From: CAZKDV01 sp964551645
GTDB taxonomy: Bacteria > Bacteroidota > Bacteroidia > Bacteroidales > DTU049
Direction of reading: 5' to 3'
NCBI GenBank assembly: GCA_964551645.1
Contig: CAZKDV010000030.1
Coordinates: 1 to 22,961, forward strand
DNA length: 22,961 nucleotides
Under the pieces are notes generated by a model that saw nothing but the letters and a program-made list of their open reading frames with translations, did no database searches and was not told where the DNA came from. Both the position numbers and the translations under genes were made by a program. This document shows positions 16,261 to 22,961 of the stretch, in pieces. The number at the start of each line of letters is the position of its first letter. The first letter of the stretch is position 1.

Positions 16261-17262
16261 TTATGGCAATGATTTGACAATTAGATATTTAATTAATAAT
16301 TCGATAAAAATAAAGGCAAATGCAAACATCATAGGAATGTAAAACATTTCTTTAGTTTTAGTGTAATGTGCAACTTCAATTTTTGTTTTTTCAAGTTGGT
16401 CAATTTCATCATATATGTGTTGCAATGATTTGTTGTCAGTTGCTCTATAATATTTTCCACCTGTCATTTCAGCTATATTTTCCAATAAACCTTCGTCAAT
16501 TTCTACATCAAGCATTTCATATTTCACTCCTCCCAAAACTGTACGAAAGGGGAAAGGGGCTTTTCCATAAGTTCCAACGCCGATAGTATAAACTCTTATT
16601 CCAAACGATTTAGCTAATTCTGCTGCCGTCATTGGGTCAATAAATCCCATATTGTTAATTCCGTCTGTAAGTAAAATTACAACTTTGCTTACAGCTTCAC
16701 TTGTACGCAATCGTTCAACAGCAAGTCCCAATCCATCGCCAATTGCAGTTCCATCTTGCACCATATTATTTTTAATTTTACCAAGCAAACCGCTTAACAC
16801 TTCATGGTCTGGTGTTAAAGGGCATTGTGTAAATGCAATACCACTATAAGCAATCAATCCAATTCTGTCATTTTGGCGTTTTTTTATAAAATCATTTGCT
16901 ACATTTTTTGCGGCTTCAATTCGATTTGGCTTTAAGTCTTCAGCCAGCATACTTCCTGAAATATCAATAGACAGCATAATGTCAATACCTTCAACATTAA
17001 TTTCTTTATTGTGTTTAGTAGATTGAGGACGAGCCAATGCAATAATTATGGCGGAAATTGCCAATAAACGAATGAAATATTGAGATTGGAGAAGAAAATG
17101 TTTTATAGTTGCTTTGGAAGAGGAAGCACCTGCAAACCCTGAAAAAATAAGTTCGCCTTTGATTTGTTTGTGCCTAAAATAGTACCATACAGCCATTATA
17201 GGAACTATAAGCAGTAAAAACAGATAATTAGGATGTATAAATATCTCTGATAATGCTTTCAT
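16261..17262 (-). CDS. batA: BatA: von Willebrand factor A membrane protein
   Basis: A 333-residue membrane protein with the same plan as BatB: helices at about 11-28 and 60-77, a VWA domain with D100-I-S-G-S104, the threonine in QDGTAIGDG and the aspartate in LLTDGINN, and a final helix at about 310-330. Between the last VWA strand and the helix is a VGTYGKAPFP loop that is characteristic of BatA. The metal site is complete, so ligand binding is expected. It begins 3 bp after the stop of the upstream BatD-like gene. Together with batB it forms the core pair of the operon. Confidence 0.88.
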   Translation of the reverse strand: MKALSEIFIHPNYLFLLLIVPIMAVWYYFRHKQIKGELIFSGFAGASSSKATIKHFLLQSQYFIRLLAISAIIIALARPQSTKHNKEINVEGIDIMLSIDISGSMLAEDLKPNRIEAAKNVANDFIKKRQNDRIGLIAYSGIAFTQCPLTPDHEVLSGLLGKIKNNMVQDGTAIGDGLGLAVERLRTSEAVSKVVILLTDGINNMGFIDPMTAAELAKSFGIRVYTIGVGTYGKAPFPFRTVLGGVKYEMLDVEIDEGLLENIAEMTGGKYYRATDNKSLQHIYDEIDQLEKTKIEVAHYTKTKEMFYIPMMFAFAFIFIELLIKYLIVKSLP

Positions 17263-17265
17263 GGC

Positions 17266-18240
17266 TTATTCGGGTTTCGTTTGAGTGTCTTCAGTTGAGT
17301 CTTGATTTTCAGTTTCTTCAACAGGTTTTGTGTTTTCAACAAATTGAAACGATAAATCTAAACAATGTTCATTTTCAGTTGGAAGTGGAGATGCTTTTGC
17401 AAATTTCACTAAATCAGCGATATTTAAAATGTATTTTAGATGATTTGTAGTTTCATTTTGAATATCAATTTTGCTTAATTCGGCAATTATTGCAGAAGAA
17501 GTTAATTCTACTGCTGAAATATTCCAGTTTCTTTCAATATAATTTCTTAATACAAATGTCATTTCAGAGTAATATTGCTTTGTTTGTCCAGACTGCCAAA
17601 TTTTTTCTTTTCTAATTCGCTTAAGTCCCTCAATTGCTTCGGCGTATGGTGATAAAACAACTTTTTCTTTATGTACAAATAGCGGCAATCCTTTTCTTTT
17701 CCTTTTAATGAAATAATATGTCAAGAAGATAAGCAATATGACTATTAAACCGATAATGATATGAATATAATAATCACTTAAAAGAAATGGCAATTCCCAT
17801 ATAGGCTTAATGTCTTTGATATCACCTTCAATATTAACATCTAATAGTGCAACATTAAAAAATATAGTATCACTTAAAAAACTATATTGTGTGCTGTCTT
17901 CTATATTGTATTTAAATAACAATGGTGGAATAAATGTATTTGTTGTATCAAATAGTGCGATTGTATATTTTTGTTCAAGTGTATATGTGTTGTCATTGAT
18001 AGTGGTATCGGGTTTGTTTGTGGCAATAATAACTAAACCTTTGTTGATACTGTCTTGCTCAATAGTAGGAAAAACAATATCTTTAGCCTTGTTCGGAACA
18101 TTAAACTTAATTGTAAGCTGAGTTTGCTCGCCAATCAATAAATCTTTTTTTGCAATGCTTATATCGGGCAATTGTGCATAAACTGTAGAATTAAGCAAAA
18201 TAATACATATAATATAATAAATCCAAGAACTAACTTTCAT
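17266..18240 (-). CDS. BatD/DUF4381-like membrane protein of the MoxR-bat operon
   Basis: A 324-residue exported membrane protein. A frame extends back to 18291 inside the DUF58 gene, but the ATG at 18240 is preferred: it lies 1 bp after that gene's stop and opens a clear signal peptide (MKVSSWIYYIICIILL, cleavage near VYAQ23). Residues 24-135 form a beta-rich periplasmic domain like one BatD repeat. One helix at 156-178 follows, then basic residues and a helical cytoplasmic part (195-300) with YYSEMTFVLRNYIERNW and DLVKFAKASP, which recall DUF4381 and the BatD tail. The last 20 residues are Glu/Thr-rich. It fits the small membrane partner often found between DUF58 and BatA. Its molecular role is unknown. 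Confidence 0.75.
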   Translation of the reverse strand: MKVSSWIYYIICIILLNSTVYAQLPDISIAKKDLLIGEQTQLTIKFNVPNKAKDIVFPTIEQDSINKGLVIIATNKPDTTINDNTYTLEQKYTIALFDTTNTFIPPLLFKYNIEDSTQYSFLSDTIFFNVALLDVNIEGDIKDIKPIWELPFLLSDYYIHIIIGLIVILLIFLTYYFIKRKRKGLPLFVHKEKVVLSPYAEAIEGLKRIRKEKIWQSGQTKQYYSEMTFVLRNYIERNWNISAVELTSSAIIAELSKIDIQNETTNHLKYILNIADLVKFAKASPLPTENEHCLDLSFQFVENTKPVEETENQDSTEDTQTKPE

Positions 18241-18241
18241 A

Positions 18242-19117
18242 TTACATTCTCTTTTCTCTTTGTCTAAAAAGCTGTATAAGGGGTTTGACATAATCTTCTT
18301 GCGTATTTAGTTCAGCGATGTCTGTTCCAGTTTTGATACATGTTTTATTTATATATTCCTCAAAAGTTTGATACCACTTTTTATAGTCTTGTCGCACAAA
18401 AGAATTGTTGGTGTCTATATATTTTTTTTCTCCTGTTTCGGGGTCAATCATGTGAACAAATCCTAATGACGGCAAATCTTTTTCAAAAGGGTCGGTAATT
18501 TTCAAAGCCACTAAATCATGTTTTTGTTTAGTAATAGCAAATACATCTTGGTAGTCCTTATTCAAAAAATCACTTATCAAAAATACAACACTTCGCTTTT
18601 TTACAGTATTGTTCAAAAACTCTAATGCAGACGATATTTTAGTTCCAGTATTTTGAGGTTTGAAATCAATTAATTCTCTAATTATACGCAAAATATGAGA
18701 AGTTCCTTTTTTGGGCGGAATAAATTTCTCAACTATATTACTAAACAATACAACTCCAACTTTATCATTATTTTGAATTGCCGAGAAAGCTAATACTGAT
18801 GCAAGTTCGGTTATAAAGTCTTTTTTGAATGTTGATTTACTCCCGAAAGAGTTTGAAGCACTAACATCAATAAGTAGCAATACGGTTAATTCTCGTTCTT
18901 CTTCAAAAACCTTAATGTAAGGGTGGTTGTATCTTGCTGTAACTTTCCAATCTATTGATCTAATATCGTCTCCGTAAGCATATTCTCTAACTTCGCTAAA
19001 AGCAATACCTGTTCCTTTGAAGGCACTATGGTATTTGCCAGAAAAGATTTGATTGCTTAATCCTCTGGTTTTAATTTCGATATATCGTACTTTTTGTAAA
19101 ATGTCAGATGTTTCCAT
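18242..19117 (-). CDS. DUF58 protein (MoxR-associated, VWA-like)
   Basis: A 291-residue soluble protein. The DUF58 signature is at 43-59 (VREYAYGDDIRSIDWKV), preceded by GLSNQIFSGKYHS. A VWA-like fold follows with D84-V-S-A-S88, and the line FLISDFLNK where a second metal-site aspartate would sit. DUF58 proteins are nearly always coded next to MoxR ATPases and are thought to be partner or client proteins of the ATPase at the membrane. Here it starts 12 bp after the MoxR stop and ends 1 bp before the next gene, so co-translation is likely. No membrane helix is visible, which is usual for the Bacteroidota form. Confidence 0.86.
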   Translation of the reverse strand: METSDILQKVRYIEIKTRGLSNQIFSGKYHSAFKGTGIAFSEVREYAYGDDIRSIDWKVTARYNHPYIKVFEEERELTVLLLIDVSASNSFGSKSTFKKDFITELASVLAFSAIQNNDKVGVVLFSNIVEKFIPPKKGTSHILRIIRELIDFKPQNTGTKISSALEFLNNTVKKRSVVFLISDFLNKDYQDVFAITKQKHDLVALKITDPFEKDLPSLGFVHMIDPETGEKKYIDTNNSFVRQDYKKWYQTFEEYINKTCIKTGTDIAELNTQEDYVKPLIQLFRQREKRM

Positions 19118-19129
19118 AACAATTGTTTT

Positions 19130-20125
19130 TTATGGAACTTCAATAGTATTTAATATTTTATTGATAATTTCTTCAGGAGTAACATTTTGCGCTTCTGCTT
19201 CATAGGTTAATCCAATTCGGTGTCTTAAAACATCGGGAGCTAATGCTCTAATATCCTCAGGTATTACATATCCTCTACCTTTTATAAAAGCATAGGCTTT
19301 TGTAGTAAGTGCAAGATTAATACTCGCTCTTGGCGAACCTCCAAAACGAATCATGTTTGCAAGTTCATTTAGTCGATATTGTCCCGGATATCTTGTTGCA
19401 AACACTATATCTGTAATGTAGTTTTCAATTTTTTCATCAATATAAACTTTTCTTACTAGTTCTCTAGCCTTTATGATTTGTTCGGGTTTGATGACTGCAT
19501 TGACAGTATTTACGCTTGATTGCGTATTTTGTCTCATTATAGTTTTTTCTTCTTCTTTACTCGGATAGTGAACTATAATTTTTAACAAAAACCTATCAAT
19601 TTGAGCTTCTGGTAATGGATATGTGCCTTCTTGTTCTATTGGATTTTGGGTTGCCATAACAAGAAATGGCTCTTCTAGATTAAAGGTAGAATTGCTTATT
19701 GTTACTTGTCTTTCTTGCATAGCTTCCAATAAAGCACTTTGAACTTTAGCAGGTGCCCTATTGATTTCGTCAGCTAGTATAAAATTTGCAAATATTGGTC
19801 CTTTGCGAATTGCAAACTCTTCATTTTTCTGACTGTAAATCATTGTTCCAATTAAATCTGCGGGGAGCAAATCGGGTGTAAATTGTATTCTGCTAAATTT
19901 TGCATGAATAGTATTTGCTAAAGATTTTATTGCTAGCGTTTTGGCAAGACCAGGAACTCCTTCCAATAAAATATGTCCATTAGCTAGCAAGCCTATCAAT
20001 AATCGCTCTGTCATGGCTTTTTGTCCAATAATAACTTGATTAAGTTCAAGGTTCATCAAGTTAATAAATGTACTTTCCCTTTGAATTAATTCGTTTAACT
20101 CCTGAATGTCAATGTGTTCTTTCAT
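19130..20125 (-). CDS. MoxR-type AAA+ ATPase
   Basis: A 331-residue AAA+ ATPase. The frame extends to 20188, but the ATG at 20125 is chosen because the 21 extra residues are basic and aromatic and unlike the family, while MKEHIDIQEL leads directly into the usual N-terminal helices. Walker A is G56-VPGLAK-T63, Walker B is ILADE at 116-120 with NRAP following, sensor 1 is N161 in ATQNP, and an arginine finger candidate sits in DRF at 177-179. The helical lid is at about 235-331. MoxR ATPases act as chaperone-like motors on VWA proteins; the five bat genes and DUF58 downstream supply the expected partners. It is the first gene of an eight-gene operon, and 254 bp of non-coding DNA precede it. Confidence 0.9.
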   Translation of the reverse strand: MKEHIDIQELNELIQRESTFINLMNLELNQVIIGQKAMTERLLIGLLANGHILLEGVPGLAKTLAIKSLANTIHAKFSRIQFTPDLLPADLIGTMIYSQKNEEFAIRKGPIFANFILADEINRAPAKVQSALLEAMQERQVTISNSTFNLEEPFLVMATQNPIEQEGTYPLPEAQIDRFLLKIIVHYPSKEEEKTIMRQNTQSSVNTVNAVIKPEQIIKARELVRKVYIDEKIENYITDIVFATRYPGQYRLNELANMIRFGGSPRASINLALTTKAYAFIKGRGYVIPEDIRALAPDVLRHRIGLTYEAEAQNVTPEEIINKILNTIEVP

Positions 20126-20379
20126 TTCAAAAATTAATTTATAAATTAACAAATATTTTTTACAAAAAATGTACCTAATTAGTGGCACACTGTCAAAACG
20201 ACAATTATTTTATGTTAGTATATCAAATTTAATTTTTTTTATTAGCACTTCTGATTAATGTTATTGTATTTTGCTAATAATCAATTATATGTGTTTTGAA
20301 AATGTTAATAAATTTTTGAAATATTTTTCTTTATGAGTCGTTTTTTTCTCGTTATAATAGCAAATTATTCCATAGTTTT
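20126..20379. other. AT-rich spacer and leader of the MoxR-bat operon
   Basis: No gene is visible. It holds the candidate -7 box at 20224-20231 and a small inverted repeat TGTC-AAAAC-GACA at 20191-20203 next to GTGGCACAC (20182-20190). Both lie in the likely leader or control region of the operon. No clear terminator for the glycosyltransferase gene was found on the right side. Confidence 0.4.
20224..20231 (-). promoter_or_regulatory. candidate -7 box of the MoxR-bat operon
   Basis: The minus strand reads TAAATTTG, an exact match to TAnnTTTG, 98 bp upstream of the MoxR ATG. The region is very AT-rich, so a chance match is possible. A matching -33 TTG was not evident. Confidence 0.3.
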
Positions 20380-21072
20380 TTATATACTTATGTTTTTCTT
20401 TACCTCATGTTTTAATGTTTTAAATATTAAATCATTATGTTTTATTGCGGTATAAACAATTTCCCCGACTTCATTAATATAACTTGCTGTCGCTTTAAGG
20501 TGAGGCATTTTCTTGTATTTATCATTATGTTTCAGTTCTTTCAAATGAATAAACTTTATTGATTTACCCATTGACAGATAATAGAAATAAAGTAGCGTTT
20601 CAACCCCAAAACGAGACTCCTTCATTTTTTCAAGAATCGGAACAAGGTCTTCCTTATACATAGCCCTTTCGCCAGTCAGTATTTTTAGCGGGTTTACCTC
20701 CATATTTAAAATGTTAGCAGTTGTATAACCCAGTATCATATCACAATCCTTCATCAATAAGGGTGATAATAAATGATTCAAGTAGTCAGGGATTATTCTT
20801 TGATCCGCATCAACAAAAGCTATTGTATTAAAAGTCGCATTCTCAACACCTACAGCCATTGCATAACCTTTTCCCATATTTTGACTTAGGTGTATGACTG
20901 TTATTCTTAATGCATCTTTCAATTCATCAATTATCTGCTTCGTATTGTCGGTAGAACCATCATTTACAACAACTATTTGACCGACTATTGGGTACTGATA
21001 AATATGCTTAAGCACATCTTCAATGGTTTTTTCCTCATTGAGTGCACAAATTATTACTGATATTTTTTGCAT
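20380..21072 (-). CDS. family 2 glycosyltransferase
   Basis: A 230-residue GT-A fold transferase without membrane helices. Seen are the N-terminal strand SVIICALNEE, NDGSTD at 37-42 (nucleotide binding), NMGKGYAMAVG near 65-75, and the metal-binding DAD at 88-90. This is close to the dolichyl-phosphate-mannose synthase/undecaprenyl-phosphate transferase type of short GT2. The later GERAMYKEDL and VETLLYFYY lines fit the acceptor side. The sugar and acceptor cannot be read from the sequence. It starts 4 bp after the acyltransferase stop, so the two are probably co-translated. This suggests a lipid acceptor and a glycolipid product, as an inference. Confidence 0.85.
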   Translation of the reverse strand: MQKISVIICALNEEKTIEDVLKHIYQYPIVGQIVVVNDGSTDNTKQIIDELKDALRITVIHLSQNMGKGYAMAVGVENATFNTIAFVDADQRIIPDYLNHLLSPLLMKDCDMILGYTTANILNMEVNPLKILTGERAMYKEDLVPILEKMKESRFGVETLLYFYYLSMGKSIKFIHLKELKHNDKYKKMPHLKATASYINEVGEIVYTAIKHNDLIFKTLKHEVKKNISI

Positions 21073-21076
21073 TTCA

Positions 21077-21895
21077 TTAATTTTTTAAATTATAAACTTG
21101 TGTTTTTACAAACTGCGCCCATTCAAAATGGGTTCTTGCACCATCAAATGTTTGGTATGAAATTGGATTTCCAATTTTTACCTTAATCGTTTTATTCTTT
21201 TTGATGAATATTTGGCGTGTGAATAGTACTAGTTCAAGATTTACTTTAATACCCAACGCTTTTCTTCCAACAGCAATCGCATAGAATAAGGTTGAATTTC
21301 GACCATAAAAAAATAATGGGATAATATTTCGATTATACTCAACGGCTTTGGTGATGAATGATTTTTGCCATTCTCCGTCATCAATTTTACCTTTTTTAAT
21401 TCTTGATACCAAACCGGCAGGAAAATGAGTTATTGGTAAATCTGATGCAAAAACATTTTCTAATTCCAATAAGTATTTCCTTGGATTAGTCCCAAAAACA
21501 TTAACAGCTGCGACAATTGGTTTTATATGAGGTACAAGTGCAAACACCTCATTGCCAATGGCTCTTAATTCACCGTATTTACTCCCAACAATATTTGTCA
21601 GAATTAGTCCGTCAATAAATCCAAAAGGATGATTAGCAACAAAGAAACATCTTCCATCTTCTGGCAAATTTTCCTTTCCTTCAATTATAATCTTCAGATT
21701 AAGTTCTTCAATTATTTTAGGTAAAAAATCAATTCCCTCATAATCAGCATACTTATTTAGAATCCGATTTATTTCATTTTGCTGAATAATTATTTTAATC
21801 AACCGCACACAAAAGGATGGCATATATTTTAAAAGTTTCGAATCGCCTTCATTTATTAGCTTTTGAATATTAATGTATTCCTTTGCTGTATTCAT
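21077..21895 (-). CDS. PlsC-type lysophospholipid acyltransferase (OlsA/hemolysin-like)
   Basis: A 272-residue acyltransferase. The catalytic motif is NHPFGFID, with H89 and D95. The extra residue between His and Asp, compared with the usual Hx4D, is typical of the NHPxGxxDG subgroup that includes ornithine-lipid-type acyltransferases. The acyl-acceptor motif appears as FPAG at 158-161 (FPEG in most), and a proline-containing strand NIIPLFFYGRN lies near 190-200. Its ATG lies 26 bp inside the end of the patatin gene, an overlap that suggests coupling. The pairing with a lipase implies deacylation and reacylation of a membrane lipid. The lipid itself is unknown. Confidence 0.82.
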   Translation of the reverse strand: MNTAKEYINIQKLINEGDSKLLKYMPSFCVRLIKIIIQQNEINRILNKYADYEGIDFLPKIIEELNLKIIIEGKENLPEDGRCFFVANHPFGFIDGLILTNIVGSKYGELRAIGNEVFALVPHIKPIVAAVNVFGTNPRKYLLELENVFASDLPITHFPAGLVSRIKKGKIDDGEWQKSFITKAVEYNRNIIPLFFYGRNSTLFYAIAVGRKALGIKVNLELVLFTRQIFIKKNKTIKVKIGNPISYQTFDGARTHFEWAQFVKTQVYNLKN

Positions 21896-22734
21896 TGACT
21901 TGTTTTTCGTTAAATTTCAAAATGGATTTTTTTGCGGCATTTTGTCCTATCTCAATTAACTCCTTTGCCTTATAGAAGTCAAAAGTTTTGGCAGAGTCAT
22001 GAGGTATATTAATAATTAAGTCGGGGTTATGTCTTTCAATACTCATTTCTGTCATTCTGTGTACCATTGCCGATATAGTTTTGCTTAANNNNNNNNNNGT
22101 CGTTAGTTGATATAAAAGTGTTAATGTTCTTCATCAAGCTATTTGAATAGTTTTTTTTCTCATTTTCCTTTGGCGTATTTACTGTTTTTTTTCCGTACAA
22201 ATTCACAACAACAAGTATATCGCCCTTTTCCCTTTTGACATACTCTATTGGAATTGGGTTTAATATTCCTCCGTCTACGAGTATGCTTTCTTCATATTTT
22301 ACCGGTGTAAAAACAGCCGGAATGGCAATTGATGCCCTAACTGCCTCATAAAAACTTCCACTGGTAAAAACCACCTCTTTCTCATTTAATATATCAGCCG
22401 CAACCGCACAAAAAGGAATAGCCATATCCTCTATATTCATATCTGGTATAAAAGTTTTCATTTCTTCAAAAATACGCTCCCCTTTCAGTAATCCATGCGT
22501 TGTTATGGTAAAATCCATAAAATTCAAGACATCCCTTTTGTTAAAATTGCTTACCCATTGGGTGTAATCATCCAATTTTCCCATAGCGTATAAACCGCCT
22601 ATAAGCGATCCTATTGAAGATCCCGAGATAGAGGTTATGTTAAATCCATTTTTTTTTAGTTCGGAGATTACTCCAATTTGGGCTAAACCACGTGAGCCTC
22701 CACTTGAAAGTACTAATGCGACTGATTGATTCAT
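21870..22734 (-). CDS. patatin-like phospholipase, broken in the assembly by a gap
   Basis: This is one gene that appears as two frames because of the ten N at 22089-22098. The first part has 212 residues: the glycine-rich oxyanion loop SSGGSRGLAQIG at 10-21, the nucleophile elbow G38-S-S40-I-G42, the line RASIAIPAVF near 133-142, and the DGG containing catalytic D154. After the gap the reading continues in a different frame as LSKTISAMVHRMTE, leading into PDLIINIP and ending in SKGIH; this matches the usual C-terminus of bacterial patatin-like lipases. The Ser-Asp dyad is complete. The length, about 285-290 residues, is normal. It probably hydrolyses acyl chains of phospholipids. It starts 67 bp after a probable regulator gene and overlaps the acyltransferase gene by 26 bp. 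Confidence 0.85.
22089..22098. other. scaffold gap (10 N) inside the patatin gene
   Basis: The upstream and downstream coding parts are in different frames across the ten N, so the true gap length is not ten (modulo three) or a few bases around it are wrong. It should not be read as a natural frameshift. Confidence 0.95.
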
Positions 22735-22763
22735 ATTTATAAAATAAAAATTAGATATATTAT

Positions 22764-22782
22764 ACTAAAAACGTTTTATAGT
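22764..22782. promoter_or_regulatory. candidate operator palindrome upstream of the patatin gene
   Basis: A perfect 10-bp palindrome AAAACGTTTT (22768-22777) extends on both sides as ACTA and TAGT with one unpaired base, giving an imperfect 19-bp inverted repeat centred 39 bp before the lipase ATG. It lies in the 67-bp spacer after a probable TetR-type gene, where an operator would be expected. The minus strand also shows TTGACT and TATAAT-like words around it, but their 15-bp spacing is short. The palindrome is seen; regulation is inferred. Confidence 0.4.
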
Positions 22783-22801
22783 CAATTTTGAGACAAAAAA
22801 A

Positions 22802-22961
22802 TTATTTCGATAATCCTTTTATTAAAATATTTATCAGTCCATCAAAATGCATTGAGAATTTCTCGTATTCATTTTGTAAGAAAAAAGGTACTTCAAACCC
22901 TTTTAGTATCATAATGGTTATTTCAGCTAAAACATTTGTTTCAGCATTCACTGAAAATTCT
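22802..22961 (-). CDS. C-terminal end of a probable TetR-family regulator (partial)
   Basis: A 52-residue frame plus stop, open to the right edge of the window: EFSVNAETNVLAEITIMILKG, where the last 11 residues form a hydrophobic helix, then FEVPFFLQNEYEKF, and a final amphipathic helix FDGLINILIKGL. The pattern of two helices at the extreme C-terminus fits the ligand-binding domain of TetR/AcrR repressors. The helix-turn-helix part lies outside the window, so the call is tentative. It was found by reading the edge by eye and is too short for most gene callers. It runs in the same direction as the lipase cluster, so it may be the first gene of that operon. Confidence 0.45.
   Translation of the reverse strand, partial: EFSVNAETNVLAEITIMILKGFEVPFFLQNEYEKFSMHFDGLINILIKGLSK

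Noticed and set aside
20126..20188. N-terminal extension of MoxR to an upstream ATG at 20188
   Set aside because: The 21 added residues (basic and aromatic) are unlike the family. The ATG at 20125 begins at the conserved N-terminal helix.
20160..20205. Sigma-54 promoter suggested by TGGCAC
   Set aside because: No TTGC element at the required spacing, and the word lies on the strand opposite to the MoxR operon.

Overview
The window looks like a scaffold from an AT-rich Bacteroidota genome, probably an uncultured Bacteroidales-like organism. The evidence is a SprA-type gliding/type IX secretion gene, a complete batABCDE aerotolerance-type operon, Bacteroidota-style TAnnTTTG promoter boxes and weak ribosome binding sites. 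Three runs of exactly ten N (8812-8821, 10511-10520, 22089-22098) are scaffold gaps of unknown true size. Each one damages a gene model.

Layout. (1) 1-6429 is chromosomal backbone: the 3' part of sprA (+), a convergent tRNA-dihydrouridine synthase (-), and a divergent CPBP membrane protease (+). (2) About 6430-11715 is an accessory island, all on the minus strand, between the convergent CPBP gene and the 3' end of the bat operon. It holds an MmeI-like type IIL restriction-modification fusion enzyme, an unrecognised partner gene that overlaps it by 8 bp, and a Bro-N (DinD/antirepressor-like) gene. The enzyme/partner junction occurs twice around a scaffold gap. This points to a second, mostly hidden restriction enzyme plus partner module, a short local duplication, or mis-scaffolded strain variants. 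(3) 11716-20125 is one eight-gene minus-strand operon: MoxR AAA+ ATPase, DUF58, a BatD/DUF4381-like membrane protein, BatA, BatB, BatC, BatD, BatE. Gaps are -4 to +30 bp. The genes encode a MoxR/von Willebrand A envelope system. (4) 20380-22961 is a minus-strand cluster: the end of a probable TetR-type regulator, a patatin-like lipase (split by a gap), a PlsC-type acyltransferase and a family 2 glycosyltransferase. It looks like a lipid or glycolipid module, with a palindrome in front of the lipase gene as a candidate operator.

The most interesting part is the island. The restriction enzyme keeps all its catalytic motifs and carries a residue pair that, by the MmeI rule, predicts C as the last base of its recognition site. 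Its coupled partner has no function I recognise. No tRNA, rRNA, CRISPR array, integrase or transposase was seen.
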